A stretch of 64,000 nucleotides of DNA from Polyangiaceae bacterium (GTDB lineage: Bacteria > Myxococcota_A > Polyangia > Polyangiales > Polyangiaceae). Within the stretch, counting starts at the first letter, position 1. Every line of letters starts with the position of its first letter. Shown piece after piece: positions 1-6,927 of the stretch. The DNA is taken from positions 1 to 64,000 of the forward strand of contig JAICQL010000012.1 in NCBI GenBank assembly GCA_025937895.1, read 5' to 3'. The translations under genes and the position numbers were made by a program. Under the pieces are notes generated by a model. That model had not been told where the DNA came from, ran no database searches, and worked only from the letters and a program-made list of their open reading frames with translations.

Positions 1-1
1 C

Positions 2-55
2 CTCGACCACCTCGTCAACTGGGACTTCGCCGCGAAGAACCTCGCGGGCGCCTGA
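2..55 (+). CDS. sodB: Superoxide dismutase (Fe type), C-terminal end only
   Basis: Only the last 17 codons are in the window, read in frame from base 2 to a TGA. The tail LVNWDFAAKNLAG closely resembles the end of E. coli SodB (LVNWEFVAKNLAA, from memory), where the last helix packs against the Fe/Mn site. The enzyme dismutates superoxide in the cytoplasm. The metal-binding residues lie upstream of the window, so Fe versus Mn type is inferred from the tail alone. Confidence 0.6.
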   Translation, partial: LDHLVNWDFAAKNLAGA

Positions 56-84
56 GCGCGAGGCGCCGGCAGGGCAATCAGCAT

Positions 85-127
85 CACTCCTCGTCCTCAC
101 TCCTCGTCCTCACTCCTCGTCCTCACT
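85..127. repeat. Tandem repeat, 13-bp unit, three copies plus a partial
   Basis: The unit CACTCCTCGTCCT is repeated three times head to tail with a truncated fourth copy (CACT). It lies between the sodB stop and the next start. It is pyrimidine-rich on this strand with no coding potential, and is probably a replication-slippage tract. Confidence 0.9.
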
Positions 128-169
128 TCTTGCTGCAACGGGCATGCCGAGCAGGCATCGAGGTCACGC

Positions 170-802
170 ATGAAGCAGCTGCACCAACCCAATCTGTGGA
201 GCTGGTCGCTCTTCAACGAGGAGCGGGATCTGGATTTTCATAGCGTCTTCTGGCGCCGTCCTGCCGGCAACGTCGTCATCGATCCGTTGCCGCTCAGCGA
301 GCATGATGCCGCGCACGTCGCGCGCCTGGGCGGAGTGAAGGAGATCATCCTCACCAACTCCGACCATGCGCGCGCCGCCAGCGCGCTCGGGCAGCAGCTG
401 CACGGCTCCCCTGGCGGCGCGCCGCGGCTCTGGGGGCCCGCGCTGGAGCCCGAGTTTCTGGCCAGCCTGGGCGCTCAGCCCCTGCGCCCGCAGCACCAGC
501 TCGGCGCGGACCTGCAGGTGCTCGAGCTGCGCGGTTCGAAGACGCCGGGCGAGCTGTGCCTGATCCTGGAGGGCCACACGCTCGTCACCGGGGACCTGAT
601 CCGTGGCCACCGCGCAGGGCGGCTCAACTTGCTGCCCGATGTCAAGCTCTCCGACAAGGCGCAGGCCATCTCTTCCCTCGCGCAGCTGGCCGAGCTGGAG
701 CAGCTGGAAGCGGTGCTGGTGGGGGATGGTTGGCCCGTGTTCCGCGCGGGCGCTACAGCCTTGCATGAGCTACTGGTGGAGCTAGGTCGCTCACCGGATT
801 AA
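170..802 (+). CDS. MBL-fold metallohydrolase-like protein
   Basis: A 210-residue protein with the layout of a reduced metallo-beta-lactamase fold. The N-terminal strands include VVIDPLPLS, followed by ILTNSDH, which replaces the canonical HxHxDH loop. A C-terminal half reads LILEGHTLVTGDLI and later LVGDGWPVF, the usual GDxx strand and terminal histidine/aspartate strand. Because the HxHxDH metal ligands are not intact (only the DH remains), catalytic activity is doubtful. It starts at the first ATG, directly after the 13-bp repeats, with no strong ribosome binding site. Substrate is unknown. The neighbours (SOD upstream, histidine kinase downstream) do not suggest a pathway. Confidence 0.6.
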   Translation: MKQLHQPNLWSWSLFNEERDLDFHSVFWRRPAGNVVIDPLPLSEHDAAHVARLGGVKEIILTNSDHARAASALGQQLHGSPGGAPRLWGPALEPEFLASLGAQPLRPQHQLGADLQVLELRGSKTPGELCLILEGHTLVTGDLIRGHRAGRLNLLPDVKLSDKAQAISSLAQLAELEQLEAVLVGDGWPVFRAGATALHELLVELGRSPD

Positions 803-844
803 CGAAGGCACGTGGCGTTTCGCCGAAGGCACGTGGCGTTTCGC
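803..844. repeat. Perfect 21-bp tandem duplication
   Basis: Two adjacent identical 21-bp copies beginning CGAAGGCACGTGG lie immediately after the stop codon of the MBL-fold gene. Each copy contains the palindrome CACGTG. The rest of the 178-base gap up to the MASE1 kinase shows no gene. Confidence 0.9.
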
Positions 845-980
845 CGCGTCCGCTGCCGAGGTGCGGTGCAGGTTGCAACGCTCCTGCGTTGCCGAAAGTA
901 AAAGTCCGATGGGACCCGGGTGCATGGGGCCCTGCGGCATATAGGGGACTGCGACGGCTGCCGCTGCCATCCACGGCGCA

Positions 981-2522
981 ATGGTGGCAGAGGCGCAACC
1001 CGGGGCAGAGGACGTGGGGGTGGTGGATGGCGAGTCCGTCACACCGGAGCCGTCGACTGCCCTCGCTGGGACGCCCGCCCGGCTTGGCGCATTCACTCGC
1101 ATCGTGCTGACCGCGGGTGTGTACTGGCTCGCGGCAGAGGCCGCGCTGGGGCTCGCGATCGATCCCGGGTTTGCGTCGCCGGTGTGGCCGGCGGCCGGCT
1201 TTGCACTGTGCGCGGTGCTGCTCTGGGGCAAGCGCGTGGCATCGGGCGTGATGCTCGGCTCCGCTGCCGCGAACTTCAGCACCAACGTCGGCGCCGAGCA
1301 CTCACTCGGATCGCTGCTCTCGGTGGCGGTCGCCGGTAGCCTCGGCCTGGGCGCCGCGCTGCAGGCCTTGCTCGGCGCGCGGCTCGTCGAGCGGCTCGTG
1401 GGCTTGCCCATTCCGCTGGAAGACAGGAGCGCGCTCGGGCGCTTCACCTTGCTGGGCGGGCCGCTCGCCTGCGTGGTCGGCGCCAGCGTGGGGGTCACCA
1501 CCCTGCTCTTGACGGGTCTGGTGGATGGCTCGCGTGCGCCCTTCACCTGGGCCACGTGGTGGGTGGGCGACTCGATCGGAGTAGTGATCTTTGCCCCGCT
1601 GAGCTGGCTGTTGATCTCGAACCCCGGGCTCTCGTGGCAGCGCAGCCGCAGCTCGCTGGCGCTGCCGCTGCTGGGCAGCTTCCTGGTGGTGGTGCTGTTG
1701 TTCTGGCAGACGCGCGTTGCGCTGGCCGGCGATCAGCCGGGCTGGCGCTCCTGGCTGGTGCTGGGGGTGGGGCTCTGGTTCATGCGCGTGATGAGCGTGC
1801 ACACGCTGGTCTCGCTGGGCAAGGTGTCACGGGCGCAGCGCAGCGTGGTGGAGGGCAAGCGCCGCAGCCTGCAGCTGGAGGAGCGGGTGCGCCAGCGCAC
1901 CGCAGAGCTCAGCGCCACCCTGCGCGAGCGCGAGGTACTACTGCAGGAGATCCACCACCGGGTGAAGAACAACCTGCAGGTGATCTCCAGCTTGATCAAC
2001 ATGCAGGTGCGCCGCCTGGAGGATGAAGCCAGCCGCGAAGCCCTGGTCGAGTGCCAGTCGCGCGTGTACACCATCGCGCTCATTCACGAGACGCTGTACG
2101 AGTCGCACGACTACTGCGAGATGCCGTTTTCGGACTATGTCCGCAGCCTGGCCAGCAGCGTCTTTCACCTGGCTGGATCGCCCTCGTCCATCTCGCTGCA
2201 GCTCGAGCTGGCTCCTGTCAGCTTGCCCGTGGATCGCGCCATTCCCTGCGGGCTGATTCTCAACGAGCTGATCGTCAATGCGCTCAAGCACGCCTTCCCG
2301 GACGGGCGCCGCGGCACCATCCGGGTCGAATTGCGAGACCTGGGTGCGAGCCGGGTGGCGCTGTGCGTGTGTGACGACGGCATCGGGGTGCGCGACGCAC
2401 CCTCGGGGGGAGAGCTGGGGCTGCAGCTGGTGCACACACTGGCGCAGCAGATTCATGCGGATCTGTCCGTGAAGCACGCGGCAGGGACGGCCGTCGAGCT
2501 GGAGTTTGTGGGGAGGGGATGA
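981..2522 (+). CDS. MASE1-domain membrane sensor histidine kinase (HisKA_2 type)
   Basis: 513 residues. The N-terminal ~270 residues form about eight hydrophobic helices in MASE1 style, including ASPVWPAAGFALCAVLLWG and a later WWVGDSIGVVIFAP. A coiled linker follows, then the HisKA_2 phosphoacceptor box EIHHRVKNNLQVISSLINMQ around residue 325. The ATP-binding domain has N-box LNELIVNALKHAFP and G-box DDGIG. It should autophosphorylate on the box histidine and sense a membrane-linked signal of unknown nature. The stop overlaps the ATG of the next gene (ATGA), indicating translational coupling. That gene begins with a receiver domain that is the obvious phosphotransfer partner. Confidence 0.88.
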   Translation: MVAEAQPGAEDVGVVDGESVTPEPSTALAGTPARLGAFTRIVLTAGVYWLAAEAALGLAIDPGFASPVWPAAGFALCAVLLWGKRVASGVMLGSAAANFSTNVGAEHSLGSLLSVAVAGSLGLGAALQALLGARLVERLVGLPIPLEDRSALGRFTLLGGPLACVVGASVGVTTLLLTGLVDGSRAPFTWATWWVGDSIGVVIFAPLSWLLISNPGLSWQRSRSSLALPLLGSFLVVVLLFWQTRVALAGDQPGWRSWLVLGVGLWFMRVMSVHTLVSLGKVSRAQRSVVEGKRRSLQLEERVRQRTAELSATLREREVLLQEIHHRVKNNLQVISSLINMQVRRLEDEASREALVECQSRVYTIALIHETLYESHDYCEMPFSDYVRSLASSVFHLAGSPSSISLQLELAPVSLPVDRAIPCGLILNELIVNALKHAFPDGRRGTIRVELRDLGASRVALCVCDDGIGVRDAPSGGELGLQLVHTLAQQIHADLSVKHAAGTAVELEFVGRG

Positions 2523-4159
2523 TGGAGCCGGCACGGGCCAAGCGCCCGAGTGTGTTGATCGTCGAGGATGAGGCGATCGTCGCGCAGGACCTGCGACAGA
2601 CCCTGGCGGAGCAGGGCTACGACGCCTTCGCCGTGGCCACGTCTGCCGAGGAGGCGCTGGCGCGCGCGTCGGATCGACGGCCTGACGTGGTGCTGATGGA
2701 CATTCGCATCCGCGGCGACGCTGACGGCATCGCTGCCGCCCGCGCGCTGCGCGAGCGCTTCAACACCCCGGTCATCTTCCTCACCGCGCACGCGGATGCG
2801 CGGACCTTGGCTCGCGCCAAGGCCACCGAGCCCTCGGGCTACCTGCTCAAGCCGGTCAAGAGCAGCGAGCTGAAGATCACCATCGAGCTGGCATTGCACA
2901 AGCAGGCCTCGCGCGAGCGCCTGGAGCGCAGCGTCGAAGATGAGCGCCTGACCCGCGAGCGAATCGACTCGGTGGACCGCCTGGCGTCGCTGGCCCGCAT
3001 GGCGGCCGGCGTGGCGCACCAGATCAACAATCCGCTCACCGTGGTGCTGGCCAACGCAGAGCTGGTGGCGCGGGAGCTGGAGCGCCACCGCTCCGGCGCT
3101 ACGCCCTCCGCGGTGGGGGAAGCGGGCGCGCGGCAGCGCCTGGACGAGACGATCCAGGTGCAGACCGAGCTGCGCCTGGCGGCAGAGCGCATTGCCCGCA
3201 TCGTGGCCAGCATCGGCTTCTTCTGCCAGCCCTCGCCCCCCGCCTCGGCACAGGCCGATGTGCGGCGCGCCGTGGATCGAGCCGTGCGCCTGACCACCAG
3301 CGAGATCCAGTCCCACGCCCGCTTGATCCAGGAGCTGCGGCCCGTGCCCAAGGTCAGGACGTCCGAGAATCACCTGACCGAGGTGCTCAAGCAGCTGCTG
3401 CTGAACGCTGCCCAGGCCATGGAAGGGGCCGACTCCCGCCAGCACGAGATCATCTTGCGCACCGCGATGGCAGAGGATGGTCAGGTGCGCATCGACGTGC
3501 TCGACAATGGCTGCGGGATCCCGGCGGAGGTGCGACAGCGCATCTTCGAGCCGTTCTTCACCACCAAGCCCGTCGGCGTGGGCACCGGGCTCGGGCTGTC
3601 GGTGTGTCACGGCATCGTCAGCGCTGCCGGTGGCCAGCTGCGGGTGGAGTCGCGCCCGCAGGGGGGCACGCACGTGTCCGTGCTGCTGCCCTCGGTCGAC
3701 CGCATCTCGGGCTCGCTCCCGCTCTCGCACGTGGCTGCCCCCACGGCAGCCCGCGGCGGAGGCTTGCTGCTCTCGCACGGCAAGAGCGCGGCCCGAGCGC
3801 AGCGCCGCATCCTGATGGTCGATGACGAGCCGATGCTGCTGCGCAGCGTGCGCAGGCTGCTGCCGGAGTACGAGCTGGTGTGCGTGGAGAGCGCGCGCAA
3901 GGCGCTGGAGATGCTGGACGCCGGCAAGCCCTTCGACCTGATCGTGAGCGACGTGATGATGCCGGAGATGAGCGGCATCGACTTCTACGAGGTGCTGCGC
4001 AAACGCTACCCGGAGGAGGCGCGACGGGTGGTGTTCGTCACCGGCGGCGCGCTGGGGCACCACGTGGGCAGCTTCCTGGGCTCGGTGCCCAATCAGCGGC
4101 TGGAGAAGCCGTTTGCGGCGGCCGATCTGCGGCGGGTGATCGAGCAAGCGCTGGTCTGA
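2519..4159 (+). CDS. Hybrid receiver-histidine kinase-receiver protein
   Basis: 546 residues with three modules. An N-terminal receiver (about 10-125) has VEDEAI and phosphorylation site VVLMDIRI. A HisKA/HATPase core (about 155-400) has the H-box [10 protein letters not shown]-box [17 protein letters not shown] and GTGLGLS. A C-terminal receiver (about 425-546) has MVDDEP and [10 protein letters not shown] with the closing K of LEKPF. No membrane segment or DNA-binding domain is present. It sits in an ATGA overlap with the MASE1 kinase, whose HisKA_2 box is typical of kinases that phosphorylate a separate receiver, so the two likely form a phosphorelay. The output is not encoded nearby. Confidence 0.88.
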   Translation: MMEPARAKRPSVLIVEDEAIVAQDLRQTLAEQGYDAFAVATSAEEALARASDRRPDVVLMDIRIRGDADGIAAARALRERFNTPVIFLTAHADARTLARAKATEPSGYLLKPVKSSELKITIELALHKQASRERLERSVEDERLTRERIDSVDRLASLARMAAGVAHQINNPLTVVLANAELVARELERHRSGATPSAVGEAGARQRLDETIQVQTELRLAAERIARIVASIGFFCQPSPPASAQADVRRAVDRAVRLTTSEIQSHARLIQELRPVPKVRTSENHLTEVLKQLLLNAAQAMEGADSRQHEIILRTAMAEDGQVRIDVLDNGCGIPAEVRQRIFEPFFTTKPVGVGTGLGLSVCHGIVSAAGGQLRVESRPQGGTHVSVLLPSVDRISGSLPLSHVAAPTAARGGGLLLSHGKSAARAQRRILMVDDEPMLLRSVRRLLPEYELVCVESARKALEMLDAGKPFDLIVSDVMMPEMSGIDFYEVLRKRYPEEARRVVFVTGGALGHHVGSFLGSVPNQRLEKPFAAADLRRVIEQALV

Positions 4160-4197
4160 GCCCGAGGGCGCGGCCGCGCCCTGCCCGGAGCGCCGCT

Positions 4198-5073
4198 TCA
4201 GTCTTCCTCGCGCGCAGGCAGCTCTGCCGCGAGCTCCAGCGCGCGCTGATATAGCTCGCGCCGTGGCTGCCCGCTGGCTTCGGCCAGGGCGCGAGCGATG
4301 TGGCTGGGGTTTGCGCCGCACTCCAGGGCCGCGCGCAGCGCCGCCTCCACCAGGCGTGCGCGCTCCTCCTCGGCGCGCGAGTCCGGCTGCCCCGCGTCCA
4401 CCACCAGCACCAGCTCGCCCCGCCACTCACTGCCGCGCGCAGCCAGCTCCTGCAGGGTGCCGTGCAGGCCCTCTTCGTGCAGCTTCGTCAGCTCGCGCCC
4501 CACGAAGGCGCGCCGCTCCGGCATCAGTTGCGCCAGCTCCGCCAGCGTCTCCGCCATGCGCGGCGGCGCCTCGAACAGCACCACCGGCTCCGCGCTGAAT
4601 CGCAAGCGCGCGAGCGCCGCCTCGCGATCGCCGCCGCGCCGCGGCAAGAAGCCGAGGAAGGCGAAGGGACCATCGACCATCCCGGACAGCGCCACTGCCG
4701 CCGTGACCGCGCTCGGACCCGGCACCACGCGCGTGATCATGCCGCGGGCCGCCGCGCTGGCGACCAGCGCGCGCCCCGGATCGCTGACGGCGGGGGTGCC
4801 CGCGTCGGTGACGTAGGCCACCGTGTCCCCGTTCGCCAACCGTTCCACGATCTGTTGCACGGCGTGCTCCGAGCCATGCGCGTTGAGGGAGCGCACGTCC
4901 TTGCTGCCGATCGCCAGGTGACTGAGCAACGCGCGCGTGCGCCGCGTATCCTCAGCGACGATGACATCCGCCGCCTGCAGCGTCTCCACCGCCCTGCGCG
5001 TGATGTCGCCCAGATTGCCGATGGGGGTGGAGACGACGTACAGGGTGCCAGCCGTCATTGTGCCAGCCGTCAT
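4198..5073 (-). CDS. rsmI: 16S rRNA (cytidine1402-2'-O)-methyltransferase RsmI
   Basis: A class III SAM-dependent methyltransferase of the tetrapyrrole-methylase fold. It methylates the 2'-OH of C1402 in the ribosomal P site together with RsmH. Diagnostic stretches are STPIGNLGDITRRA near the start, VIVAEDTRRT, YVTDAGTPAVSDPG, VVPGPSAVTAA and FLGFLPRRGG. The length of about 290 residues is normal. The start is ambiguous because the 5' end carries a 15-bp tandem repeat that makes two in-frame ATGs (5073 and 5058) preceding GTLYVV. The upstream-most TTG at 5109 is less likely. No strong Shine-Dalgarno precedes any of them. Confidence 0.92.
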   Translation of the reverse strand: MTAGTMTAGTLYVVSTPIGNLGDITRRAVETLQAADVIVAEDTRRTRALLSHLAIGSKDVRSLNAHGSEHAVQQIVERLANGDTVAYVTDAGTPAVSDPGRALVASAAARGMITRVVPGPSAVTAAVALSGMVDGPFAFLGFLPRRGGDREAALARLRFSAEPVVLFEAPPRMAETLAELAQLMPERRAFVGRELTKLHEEGLHGTLQELAARGSEWRGELVLVVDAGQPDSRAEEERARLVEAALRAALECGANPSHIARALAEASGQPRRELYQRALELAAELPAREED

Positions 5074-5087
5074 TGTGCAGCCGTCAT
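5044..5087 (-). repeat. 15/14-bp tandem repeat over the rsmI start
   Basis: On the minus strand the unit ATGACGGCTGGCACA occurs in tandem, with a shortened 14-base copy upstream (ATGACGGCTGCACA). Two copies are in frame and encode MTAGT-MTAGT. The third, shorter copy places its ATG out of frame. The arrangement duplicates the translation start of rsmI. Confidence 0.9.
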
Positions 5088-5160
5088 TGTGCGCAGATGA
5101 TACCGGCAACTGACGGATACCGGGAGCCGAGGAGCCAAGGAGCCAAGGAGTCAGGGGGGA

Positions 5161-5763
5161 GTGCCGGAGAGAACTGCTTCATATCGTATCCGAACGTTCC
5201 GTGACTTGGTCGTGTGGCAACACTCGTTTGCTCTGTGCGTCGAGATCTATCGCGCAACAGACGCTTTTCCAGGTCACGAGCGTTATGGTTTGGCAGCTGA
5301 GCTTCGCAAGACGGCAAGCTCCATCCCGTACAACATCGCCGAGGGTCATCGGCGCCGGAGTACCCTGGAGTACGTGCGATTTCTCGACATCGCTAGTGGC
5401 TCTGCGGCTGAGCTGGAAACCCAGCTGCTGCTCGCCTCGACTCTCGGCTACCTCTCTAAAGTCACCTCTGCGAACCTCCTGACGGCACTGGGCAACATCG
5501 ACAGAATGCTCGCCAACAAACTGCCCGGCCCAACGCCACCAACCAACCCTCACCCCTTTCCGTCAAAATCCTCCCCCATCTCCTGCTTCAGAAACGTGCG
5601 GAGCTTGCCGGCGATGCGGGCCTCGAGCTGGCGGACGCGCTCGCGGGAAACGCCGAACTCGTCGCCGAGCTCCTGCAGGGTGAGGGGATCTTCGGCGATC
5701 ATGCGCTTGTCGAAGATGATGAGGTCTTTGCCGGTCAGGGTGGTGCGGAAGCGTTGCAGCTGA
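5161..5763 (+). CDS. Four-helix bundle protein (23S rRNA IVS-protein family)
   Basis: Residues 1-120 match the four-helix-bundle family first seen in 23S rRNA intervening sequences. Features are RTFRDLVVWQHSF at the start, then LAAELRKTASSIPYNIAEGH and YVRFLDIASGSAAELETQL. The family forms small alpha-helical homopentamers of unknown function. It begins at a GTG after a purine-rich GGAG-containing tract. The usual length is about 115-125 residues, but this frame has no stop there. It runs another ~78 Pro/Arg-rich codons antisense to the 3' end of the sigma-factor gene. Whether that extension is translated, or the original stop was lost, is unknown. Confidence 0.75.
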   Translation: MPERTASYRIRTFRDLVVWQHSFALCVEIYRATDAFPGHERYGLAAELRKTASSIPYNIAEGHRRRSTLEYVRFLDIASGSAAELETQLLLASTLGYLSKVTSANLLTALGNIDRMLANKLPGPTPPTNPHPFPSKSSPISCFRNVRSLPAMRASSWRTRSRETPNSSPSSCRVRGSSAIMRLSKMMRSLPVRVVRKRCS

Positions 5764-6626
5764 TCTTTGAGGATCTCGTTGAGCTGGGCGTTGGTGGTGT
5801 CGTGCTCGGGGCCCTTGCCGCCGGAGGGCAGCAGCTCCACCCTGGCCACGCTGGAGCTCTCGCCATCGCCCACGGGGGAGTCGAGTGAGGCGTCGCCGCG
5901 CGAGAGCCGGCGATCCATCTCGATCACCTCCTTCTCGTCGACGTGCAGGCGCTCGGCGATCTCGGCGGGCGTGGGCTCGATGCCGAGGGCGCTGAGGCGC
6001 GCCTTCTCCTTGTTCAGGTTGAAGAACAGCTTGCGCTGGGCCTGGGTGGTACCCAGCTTCACCATGCGCCAGTTGTTGAGCATGTAGCGCAGCATGTAGG
6101 CGCGGATCCACCAGGCGGCGTAGCTGGAGAGCTTCACGCCCCGGTAGGGATCGTAGCGCTTGACCGCCTGCATCAGCCCGATGTTCCCCTCCTGGATCAG
6201 GTCCATCATGTTGCGGTAAGCGCGCCGGTACTCGTAAGCGATCTTCACCACCAGCCGCAGGTTTGCGGTCACCAGGCGCGCCGCGGCGTCCAGGTCTCCC
6301 GCCTTCACGTAGCGGGTGGCCAGGTCGTGCTCTTCCGCCTTGGTCAGCAGAGGGTGCTGCTGCACCTCGCGCATGTACGCTTGCAGCGGATCGTATTTGG
6401 CGATCGAGCCGTCAGCCCCGCCGCTCTGCTGCACGAGCACCGGCATCGGGGCGTTCTCCAGGTCTTCATCGCCTTCGAAATCGCTCGAGACCAGCTCGGC
6501 CTCGGCCAGCACGGTGTCGTCATCGAGTTCCGGCTCGTCAGCCTGCTGGGGCTCGCCCTCCGACTCGGGTGCTTCCTCGTCCAGCACCTCAGTGTCCCTG
6601 GAGCTTTGTTTCTTCTTGGAATTCAA
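5550..6626 (-). CDS. RpoH-type alternative sigma-70 factor
   Basis: 358 residues. An acidic, probably disordered N-terminus of about 75 residues precedes sigma regions 1.2-2 (PLQAYMREVQQHPLLT; LRLVVKIAYEYRRAYRNMMD; IQEGNIGLMQAVKRYDP). The region 2.4/3 segment AWWIRAYMLRYMLNNWRMVK follows. The stretch QAQRKLFFNLNKEK is an RpoH-box-like motif that separates heat-shock sigmas from RpoD. Region 4.2 (TLQELGDEFGVSRERVRQLE) is intact. Myxobacteria have several such RpoH-like sigmas (the SigB/SigC type), so this could control development or stress rather than classic heat shock. The proposed start is TTG with a weak ribosome binding site. It converges on and overlaps the four-helix-bundle ORF. Confidence 0.9.
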   Translation of the reverse strand: MNSKKKQSSRDTEVLDEEAPESEGEPQQADEPELDDDTVLAEAELVSSDFEGDEDLENAPMPVLVQQSGGADGSIAKYDPLQAYMREVQQHPLLTKAEEHDLATRYVKAGDLDAAARLVTANLRLVVKIAYEYRRAYRNMMDLIQEGNIGLMQAVKRYDPYRGVKLSSYAAWWIRAYMLRYMLNNWRMVKLGTTQAQRKLFFNLNKEKARLSALGIEPTPAEIAERLHVDEKEVIEMDRRLSRGDASLDSPVGDGESSSVARVELLPSGGKGPEHDTTNAQLNEILKDQLQRFRTTLTGKDLIIFDKRMIAEDPLTLQELGDEFGVSRERVRQLEARIAGKLRTFLKQEMGEDFDGKG

Positions 6627-6927
6627 GGCCGGCCGCTCGCGTCTATCAGTACTTCATGAGGGGCGGGATCGCCCGCTCGAAAAATCGACTCTAGCAGGCT
6701 CGGGTGGCACGGGGGGAACTGCTCAGGCTTCGGGGCGCCCGGCGAGCCAACTTGCCCCGCGCGCGGCCGGCGTCAAACCTGGGGCCGCCCGGGGCCAGAT
6801 TCTTTACCGGCCGCAGCTTCGTTGGGTACCTGGGCAGGTCTATACCCTCTGGGGCTGCCCGTTGCCGTATCTCTCGCTGGCGCCCGGGCAGGGGCGACCG
6901 GGAGCCGACCCGGAACGAAAGGAAGGC
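6627..6927. other. Divergent intergenic region between sigma factor and glutamate dehydrogenase
   Basis: About 300 bases without a supported gene. The long ORF in the track starting at 6316 is only an in-frame extension of the dehydrogenase through antisense sigma-factor sequence. The region must hold both divergent promoters. A GC-rich inverted repeat (GCGGG-CGAT-CCCGC on the minus strand) lies near the sigma-gene side. Confidence 0.6.
6818..6846 (+). promoter_or_regulatory. Candidate promoter for NAD-glutamate dehydrogenase
   Basis: A TTCGTT -35-like hexamer is separated by 17 bases from TATACC, about 80 bases ahead of the dehydrogenase ATG. The spacer contains CCTGGGCAGG, and GGGTA...TACCC forms an inverted pair across it, so a regulator could bind here. 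Hexamer matches are weak. Confidence 0.25.

Noticed and set aside
2453-4426. 657-codon minus-strand ORF opposite the hybrid kinase
   Set aside because: Shadow frame of the REC-kinase-REC gene and of rsmI; low-complexity Arg/His/Gln content.
6316-6927. N-terminal 204-codon extension of the gdh ORF
   Set aside because: It runs antisense through the sigma-factor gene and a promoter region, is Ser/Arg-rich and unlike the GDH family. The ATG at 6928 has an AAAGGAAGG site and a family-like N-terminus.
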